This document shows, piece after piece, positions 1 to 9,142 of a stretch of 42,448 nucleotides of DNA (position 1 is the first letter of the stretch; each line of letters opens with the position of its first letter). The translations under genes were made by a program, and so were the position numbers. The DNA comes from Candidatus Allofournierella pullicola. GTDB lineage: Bacteria > Bacillota > Clostridia > Oscillospirales > Ruminococcaceae. The notes beneath the pieces were generated by a model. That model saw only the letters and a program-made list of their open reading frames with translations, was not told the origin of the DNA and ran no database searches. The DNA lies in the NCBI GenBank assembly GCA_019114225.1, contig DXFW01000036.1, positions 1-42,448 on the forward strand, in the 5' to 3' direction.

Positions 1-90
1 AACTCCTGTCTTTCCCAAAGCATCCGCTACTTCGGTAGTGCTCACTCTGTTCCTAACCAGGAAATCAATTATTTCTTCTCTAATTTCCAT
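1..90 (-). CDS. RraA-like protein, N-terminal part (partial gene)
   Basis: An ATG at 88-90 on the minus strand opens a reading frame that runs off the window edge, giving 30 residues beginning MEIREEIIDFLVRNRVSTTE. A good Shine-Dalgarno (AAGGAGAG) sits seven bases upstream, so this is a real gene start. The peptide, with a following VADALGKTGV, resembles the N-terminus of RraA/dimethylmenaquinone methyltransferase-fold proteins found in some surface-polysaccharide loci. The same stretch could also be a small helix-turn-helix. It is the last visible gene of the minus-strand locus, about 100 bases after the ATP-grasp gene. Family is inferred from 30 residues only; the existence of a gene is much surer than its function. 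Confidence 0.55.
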   Translation of the reverse strand, partial: MEIREEIIDFLVRNRVSTTEVADALGKTGV

Positions 91-191
91 TATTTAACTC
101 TCCTTGTTGTATTTTCAGAATTCCAGAAGTCAAACGCTCTGTTTCACTATTGTTTGTTTCGTCCGCTCCAAAGCTTTTCTCTACAATCTTT

Positions 192-1409
192 TTAGGTATT
201 CGTTACCTGCTCTTTAATCACGATTTCAAATTTTTCGTTGATTTCCTTCATCACTTTATCGAACTTCTCTTTTGTTTCAGCACAAATGATATAGTAACCA
301 ATTCGAACTGAGTCATTTCGAGGTTGATAAATATAGTCTCCAACCTGAAAATTTAATTTGTAACTTTTAATCGACGGCTCGCTGCGCAGATACTCTTCCC
401 CTCGAATTTCTGTCACTATGCCTCCTTCGCAAGGCAAATCAAAGAACTTAAGGATCGCTGTTCTATCATTATGGGTGTCTGCAATGACCTTTTTATCATA
501 ATTGGGGGTTAAAGTACTGCGAATCAGGTAATCATAATTATCGACTCCGGACATAAACGGTGCGATAATCGCGGAAATTAAATTTCCTCCCCCCCTTGCC
601 GCCATCTCAATCAAATAGTACTTTCCTTCGCAGAATTTATATTCAACATGTGTTAAACCAAAGGGCAGATGTGTTGTATTCAAAAGATGATCATTCGTTG
701 CTCGAAGCAAATCGTAATCATATTTATCGTTCCGCTGAGTAAAATACAAAGAATTCGCAATATTATCGTTATGCTTATAATGACTCTTCTGTGAAATAGC
801 CAGTGTTACATGTCCGTGAGGTGTCATGATCCCGTCAACAGTGAATTCTGTTCCTGAGATGTACTTTTCCAGTAAAACTGCTTTGCTATTTCTTGAAAAT
901 CCCATAGACTCTTCAAAGTGAGTCTCGATATCCGTAGATGACCTAATTGTAAACACACCATGGCTTGCATTACTATCCAACGGCTTTAAAATCGCGCACG
1001 GGCCAAGTTCTCTGAACGCTTCTTGTGTTTCTCGAATATTTTTGCACAATCTATGAGGCACTGGGCATATGTTGTGTACGCCACAGAATTCTCTCATTTG
1101 GTACTTATTAGTAAATAACGAAGCCAGTTCTGGTGTAATACATCTTGTCCCCAAGTCAGCATTAAGTTTCGCAACTACATCCGTAGCGATATCACACTCT
1201 TCAGACATGACCGCCCGAATACCATTATCTCGGCAGTAACTTAGAATCCTGTCGAAGTCAAAAATATCGCTCTGACAGAAACCATTTGCAATCTGATACA
1301 CTTCTTCATTTTTCACTGGATTGGCAACATACACTTCGAGCCCTAATGATTTGATTTTTCTCATCAAAGGGATCTGCCAAACCGTACCTGGGAGCACAAG
1401 TATTTTCAT
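192..1409 (-). CDS. ATP-grasp carboxylate-amine ligase family protein
   Basis: A 405-residue protein of the ATP-grasp superfamily, which joins a carboxylate to an amine (or thiol) through an acyl-phosphate. The N-terminus (MKILVLPGTVWQIPLMRKIK) is the usual pre-ATP-grasp Rossmann-like domain. Residues near 140-200 hold the ATP-binding strands (ILKPLDSNASHG, then VLLEKYISGTEFTVDG), and YYLIEMAARGGG carries the Mg-binding Glu and Gly-rich loop. I chose the ATG at 1409 because the homology-like start fits it and GGAG lies upstream. An ATG at 1427 would add six residues but has a poorer ribosome site. The gene follows the sugar aminotransferase at 1465, so attaching an acyl or amino-acid group to an aminosugar is a reasonable guess; the substrate is unknown. 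The region is AT-richer than the rest of the locus. Confidence 0.8.
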   Translation of the reverse strand: MKILVLPGTVWQIPLMRKIKSLGLEVYVANPVKNEEVYQIANGFCQSDIFDFDRILSYCRDNGIRAVMSEECDIATDVVAKLNADLGTRCITPELASLFTNKYQMREFCGVHNICPVPHRLCKNIRETQEAFRELGPCAILKPLDSNASHGVFTIRSSTDIETHFEESMGFSRNSKAVLLEKYISGTEFTVDGIMTPHGHVTLAISQKSHYKHNDNIANSLYFTQRNDKYDYDLLRATNDHLLNTTHLPFGLTHVEYKFCEGKYYLIEMAARGGGNLISAIIAPFMSGVDNYDYLIRSTLTPNYDKKVIADTHNDRTAILKFFDLPCEGGIVTEIRGEEYLRSEPSIKSYKLNFQVGDYIYQPRNDSVRIGYYIICAETKEKFDKVMKEINEKFEIVIKEQVTNT

Positions 1410-1464
1410 AGTATTTCTTATCTCCATTGTGTTTGCTTTTTGCGCACATAACGCAATACGATAT

Positions 1465-2577
1465 TCAGCGTTTTAGTTCCATTATAATATCACAAATACT
1501 ATCTACTGTCTCCAGCAGCAAGTCTGCATATAATGGCAATGTTAAAACCTTATCAGCAAGTTCAGCAGCAATTGGTGTATCGCTCATGTCATATTTACCT
1601 TGAAAACATCCAAACGCATTTGTCAGTGGGTAAAAATATTTTCTGGCTCCAATTCCATTTTCCGCAAGGCGCTCCATCACTTGATCCCGGTTTGCACCAA
1701 ATTCTCTTTCGTCGAAAAGCACCGGAAAATAGGCGTAGTTGTACTGCACTTCTGCCTGGACAGCATTCAACTGTATTCCAGGAATGCCTTCCAGATGTTC
1801 GCGATACCTCTCCACCACCGCCTGTCGCTTTTTGATTTCTACTTCAAGGTGCCGCAGATTGCACAGCCCCATCGCTGCGCAAAACTCGTTCATCTTGGCA
1901 TTTGCTCCCACACTAACCACCGACTCCGGCCCTCGGATGCCGAAGTTCTTCAGTTCGTACAAACGCTTGCCCAGCTCCGGGTCCCGATACGTCGCGGCGC
2001 CGCCCTCGATGGTGTTGAACACCTTGGTGGCATGGAAACTGAAGCAGGAAATATCCCCGAAGTTACCCACTCCAACCCCCTTATAGGTTTCACCAAACGC
2101 ATGTGCTGCATCGTAGACTACCCTGAGGCCATGCCGCTTTGCAATAGCGCCGATGGCATCCACGTCACAGATATTTCCGTATACATGCACCGGCAGGATC
2201 GCACAGGTTTTGGGGGTGATCAACGCTTCGATCTTGCCCGGGTCCATCGTAAAGGTTTCGGGATCAATGTCACAAAACACCGGCTCCAGCCCGTTGCGCA
2301 CGATGGCGTGAGTAGTGGACGCAAAGGTGAACGGAGTAGTGATCACTTCGCCGCCTTCGGGCAATTCCAAGGCTTGCAGTGCCATTTCCAGTGCCATATG
2401 TCCATTCGTGAACAGCTCAATTTCCGGCACCTCAAGATACTTTTTCAGTTCTGCCTGCAAAGCCTTATGTTTTTCACCCATATTGGTAAGCCAGTGCGAC
2501 TCCCACAGTGGCTTAATCTCCTCTACATACTCTTCCAGCGGTGGGATCGAGGAGCGTGTGACCAGTATTTTGTCCAT
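1465..2577 (-). CDS. DegT/DnrJ/EryC1/StrS-family sugar aminotransferase (VioA/FdtB-like)
   Basis: A PLP-dependent nucleotide-sugar aminotransferase of 370 residues, normal for the family. The PLP lysine is K185 in the motif FSFHATKVFNTIEGGA, the form typical of enzymes that aminate dTDP-4-keto (or 3-keto) 6-deoxyhexoses such as VioA and FdtB. The phosphate-binding NGHMALEMAL (58-67) and the Asp of VYDAAHAFGE (about 156) are also present. The start has a GAGGTG ribosome site. It is the second aminotransferase in the locus, of a different subgroup from the WbpE-like one at 9143. No dTDP-glucose pathway (rmlA/rmlB) is in the window, so its keto-sugar substrate must come from genes elsewhere or beyond position 1. 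The neighbouring ATP-grasp protein may modify its product. Confidence 0.87.
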   Translation of the reverse strand: MDKILVTRSSIPPLEEYVEEIKPLWESHWLTNMGEKHKALQAELKKYLEVPEIELFTNGHMALEMALQALELPEGGEVITTPFTFASTTHAIVRNGLEPVFCDIDPETFTMDPGKIEALITPKTCAILPVHVYGNICDVDAIGAIAKRHGLRVVYDAAHAFGETYKGVGVGNFGDISCFSFHATKVFNTIEGGAATYRDPELGKRLYELKNFGIRGPESVVSVGANAKMNEFCAAMGLCNLRHLEVEIKKRQAVVERYREHLEGIPGIQLNAVQAEVQYNYAYFPVLFDEREFGANRDQVMERLAENGIGARKYFYPLTNAFGCFQGKYDMSDTPIAAELADKVLTLPLYADLLLETVDSICDIIMELKR

Positions 2578-2620
2578 GGATACACCTCATTATTGTTATC
2601 TTCGTCTCATGCAGGCTGTC

Positions 2621-4084
2621 TCAGGCCTGCGCGTCCGCATCCGCCGCGCGCTTCCTGTGCAGCAGTTGTTTTGCCGTTTCCAGCAAGTACATAAACGGTT
2701 CCAGCCTTAGAAGTGCCGAACCGCCAATGTAGATTACACCTCCGAGAAGAATCTGCACCGTCAGCGTGAACAAACCGTTCCAGCCGGCAAAAGGCACCGC
2801 AAGCACCGGTACCCCCATGGCAAGCGCCAAAATGACTGAGGGCAAAATATCTGCTATCTGACTGCGATAGCTATAGCCCAGTAGACGACGGTTCGGCCAT
2901 GAGTTGATCAACTGGCCAGCCGCACAACTGACCAACATGCTGTAAGCCATAGCCATCACACCGAACCACATGGAGGAGAGCAGCAACACCATGCCGATGA
3001 TTTTTTTCTGTATCTCCAGCTTCAGGAACAGGTCGCTGCGCCCCATAGCTTTAATCGCATTCAGGTTGGCCGAGTGTATGGGGTAGAACAGATATGTGAT
3101 ACAGAAGATTCGAAGATATGGCACGCAAGGAAGCCACTTCTCGGTCAGCAGCAACCGGATGAATACAGGGGCTGTCACCGCCAGGCCCACCATCAGCGGT
3201 GCCATAATGTACACGCTTGTCTTGATGGAGCGGCGGGTCATCGCCCGCACCCGCTCCACGTTGCTCTGCTCCGCAGACATGGTGGGCAGAAGAACGCTGT
3301 CAATGGAATTGTTGACGTTCTGGATAATAAACTGCGGAAATTTTTCGCCTCGGTTGTAGAACGCCAGATCGCCGGCAGAATACATCTTACCGATGATCAT
3401 CTGGCGCAGGTCTGTGTAGACTGTATCAAGCAGACCGGACACAACAAATTTCCAGCCATAGGAAAAGAGGCCCTGCAGACGCTCAAGAGAAAACGCACGG
3501 GTCGGCCTCCACTTTACGCTCAGCCACAGGATCAGTGTGTCCATGGTAATATTGAAAGTCTGCTGTGCGACCAGCGCCCAGACACCGAGGCCGGCCAGTG
3601 CCATGCCGATGCCGATGAGTGCGGCCCCCAGTGTACCTCCCAGCGTAGCGAAGAAAAAGCGCTTGAAGAGCATGTTGCGGGACACATATGCCTGCTGGAC
3701 GTTTTTGACACCGGAGATCACCAGCGTCAGTCCCAATACCCGAATCAGTGCCGTAAGCTGGGGCTCCCGGTAAAAAGCGCTGACCAGCGGTGCGGTCGCG
3801 AACAAAAGCCCATACAGCACCAAACAGAACAGCACATTGGTATAAAACACCGTAGAAAAGTCCACATCGTCAGCGTCTTTTTTTTGGATCAGGGCGTTGC
3901 CCAGGCCACTGTCTACAAAGACGCTCAAGATATTGATGATGACCGCCACGATGGCCACCGTACCGTAATCCTCCGGCATAAGCAGCCGCGCCAGCACAAG
4001 CTGCACAACAAAACTTACACCTTGGGCTCCGCAGCGCTCAGCGAAGCGCCAGAACAAATTCGTAAGGACTGTTTTTCTCGTCAT
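2621..4084 (-). CDS. Wzx-type polysaccharide flippase (MOP superfamily)
   Basis: A polytopic membrane protein of 487 residues, with about twelve to fourteen hydrophobic segments, of the lipopolysaccharide/teichuronic acid translocase (Wzx/TuaB) family. It begins MTRKTVLTNLFWRFAERCGA and has the family's first-helix signature around VQLVLARLLMPEDYGTVAIV. Its expected role is to flip undecaprenyl-pyrophosphate-linked repeat units to the outer face of the membrane. The start at 4084 overlaps the stop of the preceding glycosyltransferase in an ATGA coupling, with AAAGGAG seven bases upstream. A longer in-frame reading to 4159 would run into the upstream gene and is not needed. It is the only flippase in the window. 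Confidence 0.88.
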   Translation of the reverse strand: MTRKTVLTNLFWRFAERCGAQGVSFVVQLVLARLLMPEDYGTVAIVAVIINILSVFVDSGLGNALIQKKDADDVDFSTVFYTNVLFCLVLYGLLFATAPLVSAFYREPQLTALIRVLGLTLVISGVKNVQQAYVSRNMLFKRFFFATLGGTLGAALIGIGMALAGLGVWALVAQQTFNITMDTLILWLSVKWRPTRAFSLERLQGLFSYGWKFVVSGLLDTVYTDLRQMIIGKMYSAGDLAFYNRGEKFPQFIIQNVNNSIDSVLLPTMSAEQSNVERVRAMTRRSIKTSVYIMAPLMVGLAVTAPVFIRLLLTEKWLPCVPYLRIFCITYLFYPIHSANLNAIKAMGRSDLFLKLEIQKKIIGMVLLLSSMWFGVMAMAYSMLVSCAAGQLINSWPNRRLLGYSYRSQIADILPSVILALAMGVPVLAVPFAGWNGLFTLTVQILLGGVIYIGGSALLRLEPFMYLLETAKQLLHRKRAADADAQA

Positions 4085-5103
4085 GTTTCTCCTTTGCGGT
4101 CTGCCGACCGTAGTGTGCGCACTGCCGGCCGGAGCCATGGCAGCAGCACGTTCAGCCATGCTTTCAGCCGCAGACCGGGGTTGACCCGGCGATAGTATTC
4201 TCGATAAGGCGCCCGCCGCATCCGTCGAAATTCCTGCGGATCGAACATCTGCAAGGACAGCTCCACCACTCTTTGGCGATTATGCTCCTTTTCCTGTGCG
4301 GCGATGTCCTGCAGTGGGGGGTACCCTTCTTCAAAAAGCGCCCACATCTGCGCCAGTTGTTCTTTTTCTCGGCGGAAAAAACGCATATCCTGCTCTAATC
4401 GCTCCGAATAGGAACCGACACTTTGCAGACGGTAGCAGGTCATAGGCTCTGTGTAGCAAAAAACACTTCCCTGTGTCGCACAAAACAGTAGCATTGGCAG
4501 GTCTCCGAACGACTTTGCCACACACATCCACTCCGGAGGATCCGCCTTGATTGCACGAAGAATCGGTGCGCGTATCAACCTGCTGCTGGTATGAAATTGG
4601 CCATGCTGTACAACCATCCGAATCGCTTCATCGCCATCCAAAACTCCTTCGTGCATGACATTCGGGAAAAAGTAGTCTTCCCGAACCGTTCCGCCCTCGT
4701 CACATACTTTTGACGTATGTACGCAAACGGTACACTCGGGATGTTGCAGCAATGCATCGACTTGCTTTTGCAACTTGTGGTCATCACACCAAAAATCATC
4801 ACATTCCAGAATAATTGCAAATTCTCCGCGCATGCGGGGGACCAAGAACTCATTGCGGATGGGAACGCCTTTTGAGTATTGATTCTCGGTCTGAAGAATC
4901 GGCACAATAAGATCTGGATAGCGCTTTTCATACTCGCGGATGATTTCTTGTGATCCATCTGTGGACGCATCATCGTGTATCAGGATTTCAAAAGGGAAAT
5001 CTGTTTTCTGACACAGTACGCTATCCAGCGCCTGGCGAAGGTACCGTGCGTGGTTATAACACACGCACAGCACGCTGACCACTGGTTTGGTTGTTTCAAT
5101 CAT
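4081..5103 (-). CDS. Family 2 glycosyltransferase
   Basis: A cytosolic GT-A-fold glycosyltransferase of 340 residues. The nucleotide-binding start VVSVLCVCYNHARYLRQALD, the HDDASTDGS loop and the metal-binding ECDDFW (DXD-like) are clear. It presumably adds one sugar to the lipid-linked repeat unit of this locus; donor and acceptor cannot be read from sequence. The ATG at 5103 is preferred, with AAGGA about eleven bases upstream. An in-frame GTG at 5127 would extend it by eight residues. It overlaps the preceding gene by eight bases and the flippase by four, so the genes are translationally coupled. The C-terminal third is rich in Arg and has a short hydrophobic patch near LKAWLNVLLPWL, perhaps for membrane contact. 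Confidence 0.86.
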   Translation of the reverse strand: MIETTKPVVSVLCVCYNHARYLRQALDSVLCQKTDFPFEILIHDDASTDGSQEIIREYEKRYPDLIVPILQTENQYSKGVPIRNEFLVPRMRGEFAIILECDDFWCDDHKLQKQVDALLQHPECTVCVHTSKVCDEGGTVREDYFFPNVMHEGVLDGDEAIRMVVQHGQFHTSSRLIRAPILRAIKADPPEWMCVAKSFGDLPMLLFCATQGSVFCYTEPMTCYRLQSVGSYSERLEQDMRFFRREKEQLAQMWALFEEGYPPLQDIAAQEKEHNRQRVVELSLQMFDPQEFRRMRRAPYREYYRRVNPGLRLKAWLNVLLPWLRPAVRTLRSADRKGET

Positions 5104-6169
5104 TGTTTCTATTTTCCTTCTTTTCACGCAGTGTCAACTGTACCCGCTTGAGTCGGATCAGCACGTCCAACAATGCGAAGTTCCTTGACTCACACAGCTG
5201 GGCGACCAGCCTTTCTGTTTTAGGTCGTCCCTTATCCGATTGAATCAGGCTCCGCCATTGCTGTGGCGTACAGCTGAGCGCCGCCTGCCGTACAATGCTA
5301 TGGCTCGCAGCATATGGCCGCGGCGCGTCCGGCAGCATCTCATTGAACACACAGGACATCATATAGCTCGGCCGCAGCACATCCATCTGGCCGATCAGCA
5401 CTGGTTCAGCCGATTGCATGACCGCCGCCTCTACATGTTCCAACAGCAACGTGTAGCTGTCAATGAGGCCTCTGCGGTAACCATGGCTCATTGAACGTTT
5501 CAGAATGCGGTAATCATACAACGGGCGATCCACCACCGCCAGGCGGACATCCTTTTCCATCAACATGGGATAGGTCAGGCAAAAGTCTTCCCCCTGGACG
5601 ATTCGGTCACTGATCGTCCCGATGTGCCTGCGATAGAGCTCCGTTGCGTAAATTTTGTTGCAGGATGAAGGCGGCTCACGCATCTCGGTAAGCAGAGTCG
5701 GATAAAGGACCTGACGCAAGGCGTCCCGGTCATAGACCCCCTGCTTCAAAACCCCTCGGTTCTCCTGCTTTTCACCGCTCTCCTGAATGTAGTGAAAAAA
5801 CTGGCATTCTGCCATTGAGGCTGCACTGTATTCAGCAGCATCTGCCAACGCTTCATACATCTCCGGCTCCACAAAATCGTCGCCGTCCACACAGCCAATG
5901 AACTGCCCCTTCGCCACCGCAGCACCGGCTTTTCGTGCGCTCACCAGTCCGCCGTTTGGCTTGTGAATGACCCTGATTCGCTCATCCATCTGTGCGAATC
6001 GTTCACAAATCGCAGGTGTTTGGTCGGTGGAGCCGTCATCCACCAAAATGATCTCGATTTCATGCAGCGTCTGGCTACAAAGGCTTTCAATGCACTGCTC
6101 GATGTATTGCTCCACATTGTACGCCGCTACAACGACACTGACCCGGGGTACTTCACGTCTTTCCGCCAT
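5096..6169 (-). CDS. Family 2 glycosyltransferase
   Basis: A GT2 enzyme of 357 residues with a textbook N-terminal domain: VSVVVAAYNVEQYIEQCIES, then IILVDDGSTDQTPAICERF, HKPNGGLVSARKAG and the DXD-type VDGDDFV near residue 100. The C-terminal half is less conserved and probably sets acceptor choice. ATG 6169 is chosen, with AAAGGG seven bases upstream; a TTG two codons earlier is possible. The gene overlaps the preceding GT4 gene by 17 bases. It is expected to extend the repeat unit on the cytoplasmic face; the sugar it transfers is not known. Confidence 0.87.
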   Translation of the reverse strand: MAERREVPRVSVVVAAYNVEQYIEQCIESLCSQTLHEIEIILVDDGSTDQTPAICERFAQMDERIRVIHKPNGGLVSARKAGAAVAKGQFIGCVDGDDFVEPEMYEALADAAEYSAASMAECQFFHYIQESGEKQENRGVLKQGVYDRDALRQVLYPTLLTEMREPPSSCNKIYATELYRRHIGTISDRIVQGEDFCLTYPMLMEKDVRLAVVDRPLYDYRILKRSMSHGYRRGLIDSYTLLLEHVEAAVMQSAEPVLIGQMDVLRPSYMMSCVFNEMLPDAPRPYAASHSIVRQAALSCTPQQWRSLIQSDKGRPKTERLVAQLCESRNFALLDVLIRLKRVQLTLREKKENRNND

Positions 6170-7406
6170 CCTCAAGCCCTTTCATCTGTTCTACAAAATG
6201 TGCTGCGCAACGCCTTGCATCGAATCGTTTCTCCCACAACTCAACCGCAGCCCGTGAAAACGCCTGGCGCTGCACAGGCTTGAGCCGAGCAAAGCGCACA
6301 ATCGCGTCGCACACCTGCTGCGCTGAGACATCCTCCGGGAGAAGATAACCATTCACGCCATCTCGAATCAGTTCGGCCATGCCGCCTACATCCGTGCCGA
6401 TGGCAGGCACCCCCATGGCCATTGCCTCCTGTACCGATACAGGTGCTCCTCCCTCGGTGGACGAAGTGGTCAAAAATACATCTGGCTGCAACATGGCATA
6501 TCTTTGCACAAGATTCGCGTGAGCCACCGCACCCCAAAAATGCCAACTAACGTTCTGTTTGTCCTGCAGCAAACACTTGGCCAGTTTTTCCAATATCTGC
6601 CTGCTGGTACCATCACCGAAATGATGCCACTCGGCTTGAACATTGTCAGGCAGAAGGGCAAGTGACTGGATAATGCACTCGATTCGTTTCAGGGGGATCA
6701 TATTGGAACAACTCGCAATTATCAGTCGCTCCCCATGAATTTGGGTTTTAAGAGGCATAGGTTGTGAACCAAGATAAGCTACTCTACAGCGCTGCTCCCA
6801 TTCACCTGGCCAACACCGAAGGAAATATTTTCTTGCCCTTTCACACGCGAAAAAAAGCCGATCTGCGTTTTGCGCTATATAGGCACGCAACGGCTGACGT
6901 CCGCTTTGACGGCGTTCATTGTACAAATCATAGCCATGGAAGCGGGTAACGACCTTCAGTTGCCGGGGCAGCTTGTTTTTCATGCGCAATGCTGCCAGAG
7001 TTGCTTCTGTGCACCAATAGGTATAAATCAGCTGTATATTCCGTTCCTCCACGATTTTGCACATCTGCTTGGCAATTTTATCCGCGCGCGCACTGAATGC
7101 TACTGCATCCAGCAGCTGGCGAAGTGTCGCATGCCGCCATACTTTGGGCAGCAGCCGGTGCATTTCACTTCTTACCTCGGCATGACGCACCTGCCCAAGC
7201 AACTGCAGCGGGTCGAGACGGATGTCTTCAAAGCGATAAAACGCCACATCCTGCGGTACTGTACAGACTGGTGTCTGCTTTTTACTGCTTGTTAGGACTG
7301 TGACCTGGAAACATTCCGTAAGCTCCTGGAACTCCGTTTCTAAAAAACCCAGTTCCGCCTCATCAAACGGAAAGCTTTCGGTGATCAACAGCAGATTCTT
7401 TTTCAC
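6153..7406 (-). CDS. Family 4 (GT-B) glycosyltransferase
   Basis: A GT-B-fold glycosyltransferase of about 417 residues. The C-terminal donor-binding domain shows SCSNMIPLKRIECIIQSLAL, HFGDG and the two acidic residues in TEGGAPVSVQEAMAMGVPAI, followed by GTDVGGMAELIRDGVNGYLL, all typical of GT4. The likely start is GTG at 7406 (MKKNLLLITESFPF), nine bases after GGGAG. A TTG at 7415 overlaps the stop of the upstream gene but would lie directly against the ribosome site. It is one of five retaining or inverting transferases visible downstream of the diamino-uronate genes and probably builds the same repeat unit. The donor is unknown. Confidence 0.86.
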   Translation of the reverse strand: MKKNLLLITESFPFDEAELGFLETEFQELTECFQVTVLTSSKKQTPVCTVPQDVAFYRFEDIRLDPLQLLGQVRHAEVRSEMHRLLPKVWRHATLRQLLDAVAFSARADKIAKQMCKIVEERNIQLIYTYWCTEATLAALRMKNKLPRQLKVVTRFHGYDLYNERRQSGRQPLRAYIAQNADRLFFACERARKYFLRCWPGEWEQRCRVAYLGSQPMPLKTQIHGERLIIASCSNMIPLKRIECIIQSLALLPDNVQAEWHHFGDGTSRQILEKLAKCLLQDKQNVSWHFWGAVAHANLVQRYAMLQPDVFLTTSSTEGGAPVSVQEAMAMGVPAIGTDVGGMAELIRDGVNGYLLPEDVSAQQVCDAIVRFARLKPVQRQAFSRAAVELWEKRFDARRCAAHFVEQMKGLEDGGKT

Positions 7407-7411
7407 TGCAT

Positions 7412-9121
7412 TCAACTCCCGCTGTTCACATACTGTTTGACCGCCGAAATTGCCGTCAGCGCCATCGTTTTCTCCTGTGCATTGCCCTGATCGAACAGCA
7501 ATTCCACCCGATGACGGAAGTCAGGATCTTGCTGAAGCACATCGATGTTCTGGCAGTAATACTCTCTCAAGTATTCGCCGATCTGAGGCGATTTATACCA
7601 GCTGTCCAGAGGGTTCATCTCCCAAGGAGCACTGCCGCGCAGCTTATAGTACAGCTTACGATAAGCACGGCGAAACAGGGTCAGAAGTTTTTCCAGTCTA
7701 TCCTGTGTCATCACGGGCAGACCAGTCCGCGCATAGGAGATTCTGGCCATCTTGGGGTATTTCTGCATCATCCAGCGACGGTAAACATGATGTTTCACAC
7801 GCATGTCCTCCGACAGAGAAAAACACAGATCCATAAACTCAACATCCCCAAACGGGGTGATCGCCTCGCAGAAATTCTGGCGGATAAAAGCCGTGTTCAT
7901 TCCGGCAAACATACCGCGCACATAGAACCAAAGAAGCTCATTATCCTCATATTCCCGGCGCGCATCGCAGTATTTGCGTTCTCCTGCAAGCATCAGCGAA
8001 TCCATGAACCGTTGCGCGCTCCAGTCCGGTTTATCCCTCAATTCCTGACTGATCATGGCGCCTTCATAAACATCTCCCAGAATGCCGAACAGCTCTGCAC
8101 CGTATTCCGAGGGGTCAAGGGATTCCAGCACCTGCTTTCCTCCAGTGATACCAGAATAGTAGCTTAGACCCTGATTCATCAGAACAAGATCATCAACCTC
8201 CAGCAGGCAGCGCCCATCGTCCATTGAAAAGAACATTCCCTGCACGCCTGCTGCGTGCACCGCAGTTTCAGCGAGTTTTCGATCGTCGGAACGGCTCTGG
8301 GCGTAATTGATACAGAAGATCTGCCCGGGCGCTTGCTTTTGCGCCGAACACAAAATCATGCGGCTGTCCAGCCCGCCACTGATATCCACGACTGTTTTGT
8401 AGCCGTACTCTCGGTCTTTGTCCAACACGCGACGCACTGCATTGTCAAATGCTTCGTCCAGCAATTCAATGGCCTTCTGCATCGACATGTCCTGACGATG
8501 TTGTTTTGTAACCCGGTAATAGGTATGTTCAACGCCAAAACCGTTTGCATTGCATGTGAAATAGCACCCGGGAAACACACGTTCAACACCCTGCAGGGCA
8601 GTATGTACATCCAACATGTATCCGTAAGTCAGAACATCTTCCTGCCACATTGGATCCATGTCACGATGAATGTTGTTACAGTGCATCCAGTCTGCCAAAT
8701 AGTTCATCTGCGAGCCAAAGGCGAAACGGCCCCTGTCCGCACACTTGAGAAGCAGGTGCATATTCAACTGATCGGTGAACAGTATCCACTCGCCGTTTTC
8801 CTTGTCATATACTGCCCCGGAGAATGCCCCGCGAAAATCCTCGAAGAAGGTGCGCTTCTGCCGAATCATACTTTGCACCGTCTCCACCCAGGACAGACCT
8901 CCCAGGCGGCGGATCAACTCGTTTTTATTCAAGATCACCCCGTCCAGCACAATGACATGGGTATCCGTCTGTTCAAAAATTTTATCGTCCTGATATTTGT
9001 TCAAAACGTTCCATCGAATCGTCCATTCACCGCATCGCATTTCGCCGCGCACACAGCGTTCCTGTGCGTAGTTGACCAATTGCGGCATTTGGGGCGTGTT
9101 CGCAACCAAAAAGCCCGGCAT
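7412..9121 (-). CDS. Asparagine synthetase-like amidotransferase without the N-terminal Cys nucleophile
   Basis: A 569-residue relative of class II (AsnB-type) asparagine synthetases. The C-terminal synthetase domain has an intact ATP pyrophosphatase loop, VDISGGLDSRMI (SGGLDS at 248-253). The N-terminal part keeps the outline of the glutaminase domain (IVLDGVILNKNELIRRLGG, FFEDFRGAFSGAVYD). However, the protein starts MPGFLVAN, whereas active glutaminases begin Met-Cys-Gly with Cys2 as nucleophile. It therefore probably uses free ammonia or another amine, or catalyses an adenylating amide/amidine-forming step. ATG 9121 has AAGGGGAG just upstream. It lies between the aminotransferase of the diamino-uronate set and the glycosyltransferases, so amidation of a uronic-acid carboxyl in the polysaccharide is a fair guess. 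Similar proteins in other capsule loci are annotated only as asparagine-synthase-related. Confidence 0.82.
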   Translation of the reverse strand: MPGFLVANTPQMPQLVNYAQERCVRGEMRCGEWTIRWNVLNKYQDDKIFEQTDTHVIVLDGVILNKNELIRRLGGLSWVETVQSMIRQKRTFFEDFRGAFSGAVYDKENGEWILFTDQLNMHLLLKCADRGRFAFGSQMNYLADWMHCNNIHRDMDPMWQEDVLTYGYMLDVHTALQGVERVFPGCYFTCNANGFGVEHTYYRVTKQHRQDMSMQKAIELLDEAFDNAVRRVLDKDREYGYKTVVDISGGLDSRMILCSAQKQAPGQIFCINYAQSRSDDRKLAETAVHAAGVQGMFFSMDDGRCLLEVDDLVLMNQGLSYYSGITGGKQVLESLDPSEYGAELFGILGDVYEGAMISQELRDKPDWSAQRFMDSLMLAGERKYCDARREYEDNELLWFYVRGMFAGMNTAFIRQNFCEAITPFGDVEFMDLCFSLSEDMRVKHHVYRRWMMQKYPKMARISYARTGLPVMTQDRLEKLLTLFRRAYRKLYYKLRGSAPWEMNPLDSWYKSPQIGEYLREYYCQNIDVLQQDPDFRHRVELLFDQGNAQEKTMALTAISAVKQYVNSGS

Positions 9122-9142
9122 TCCGCTCCCCTTCTTTCCTGC

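Noticed and set aside
1533-2694. Plus-strand frames of 100-364 codons opposite the first aminotransferase
   Set aside because: Antisense to a gene with an intact PLP motif; no start signals or domain.
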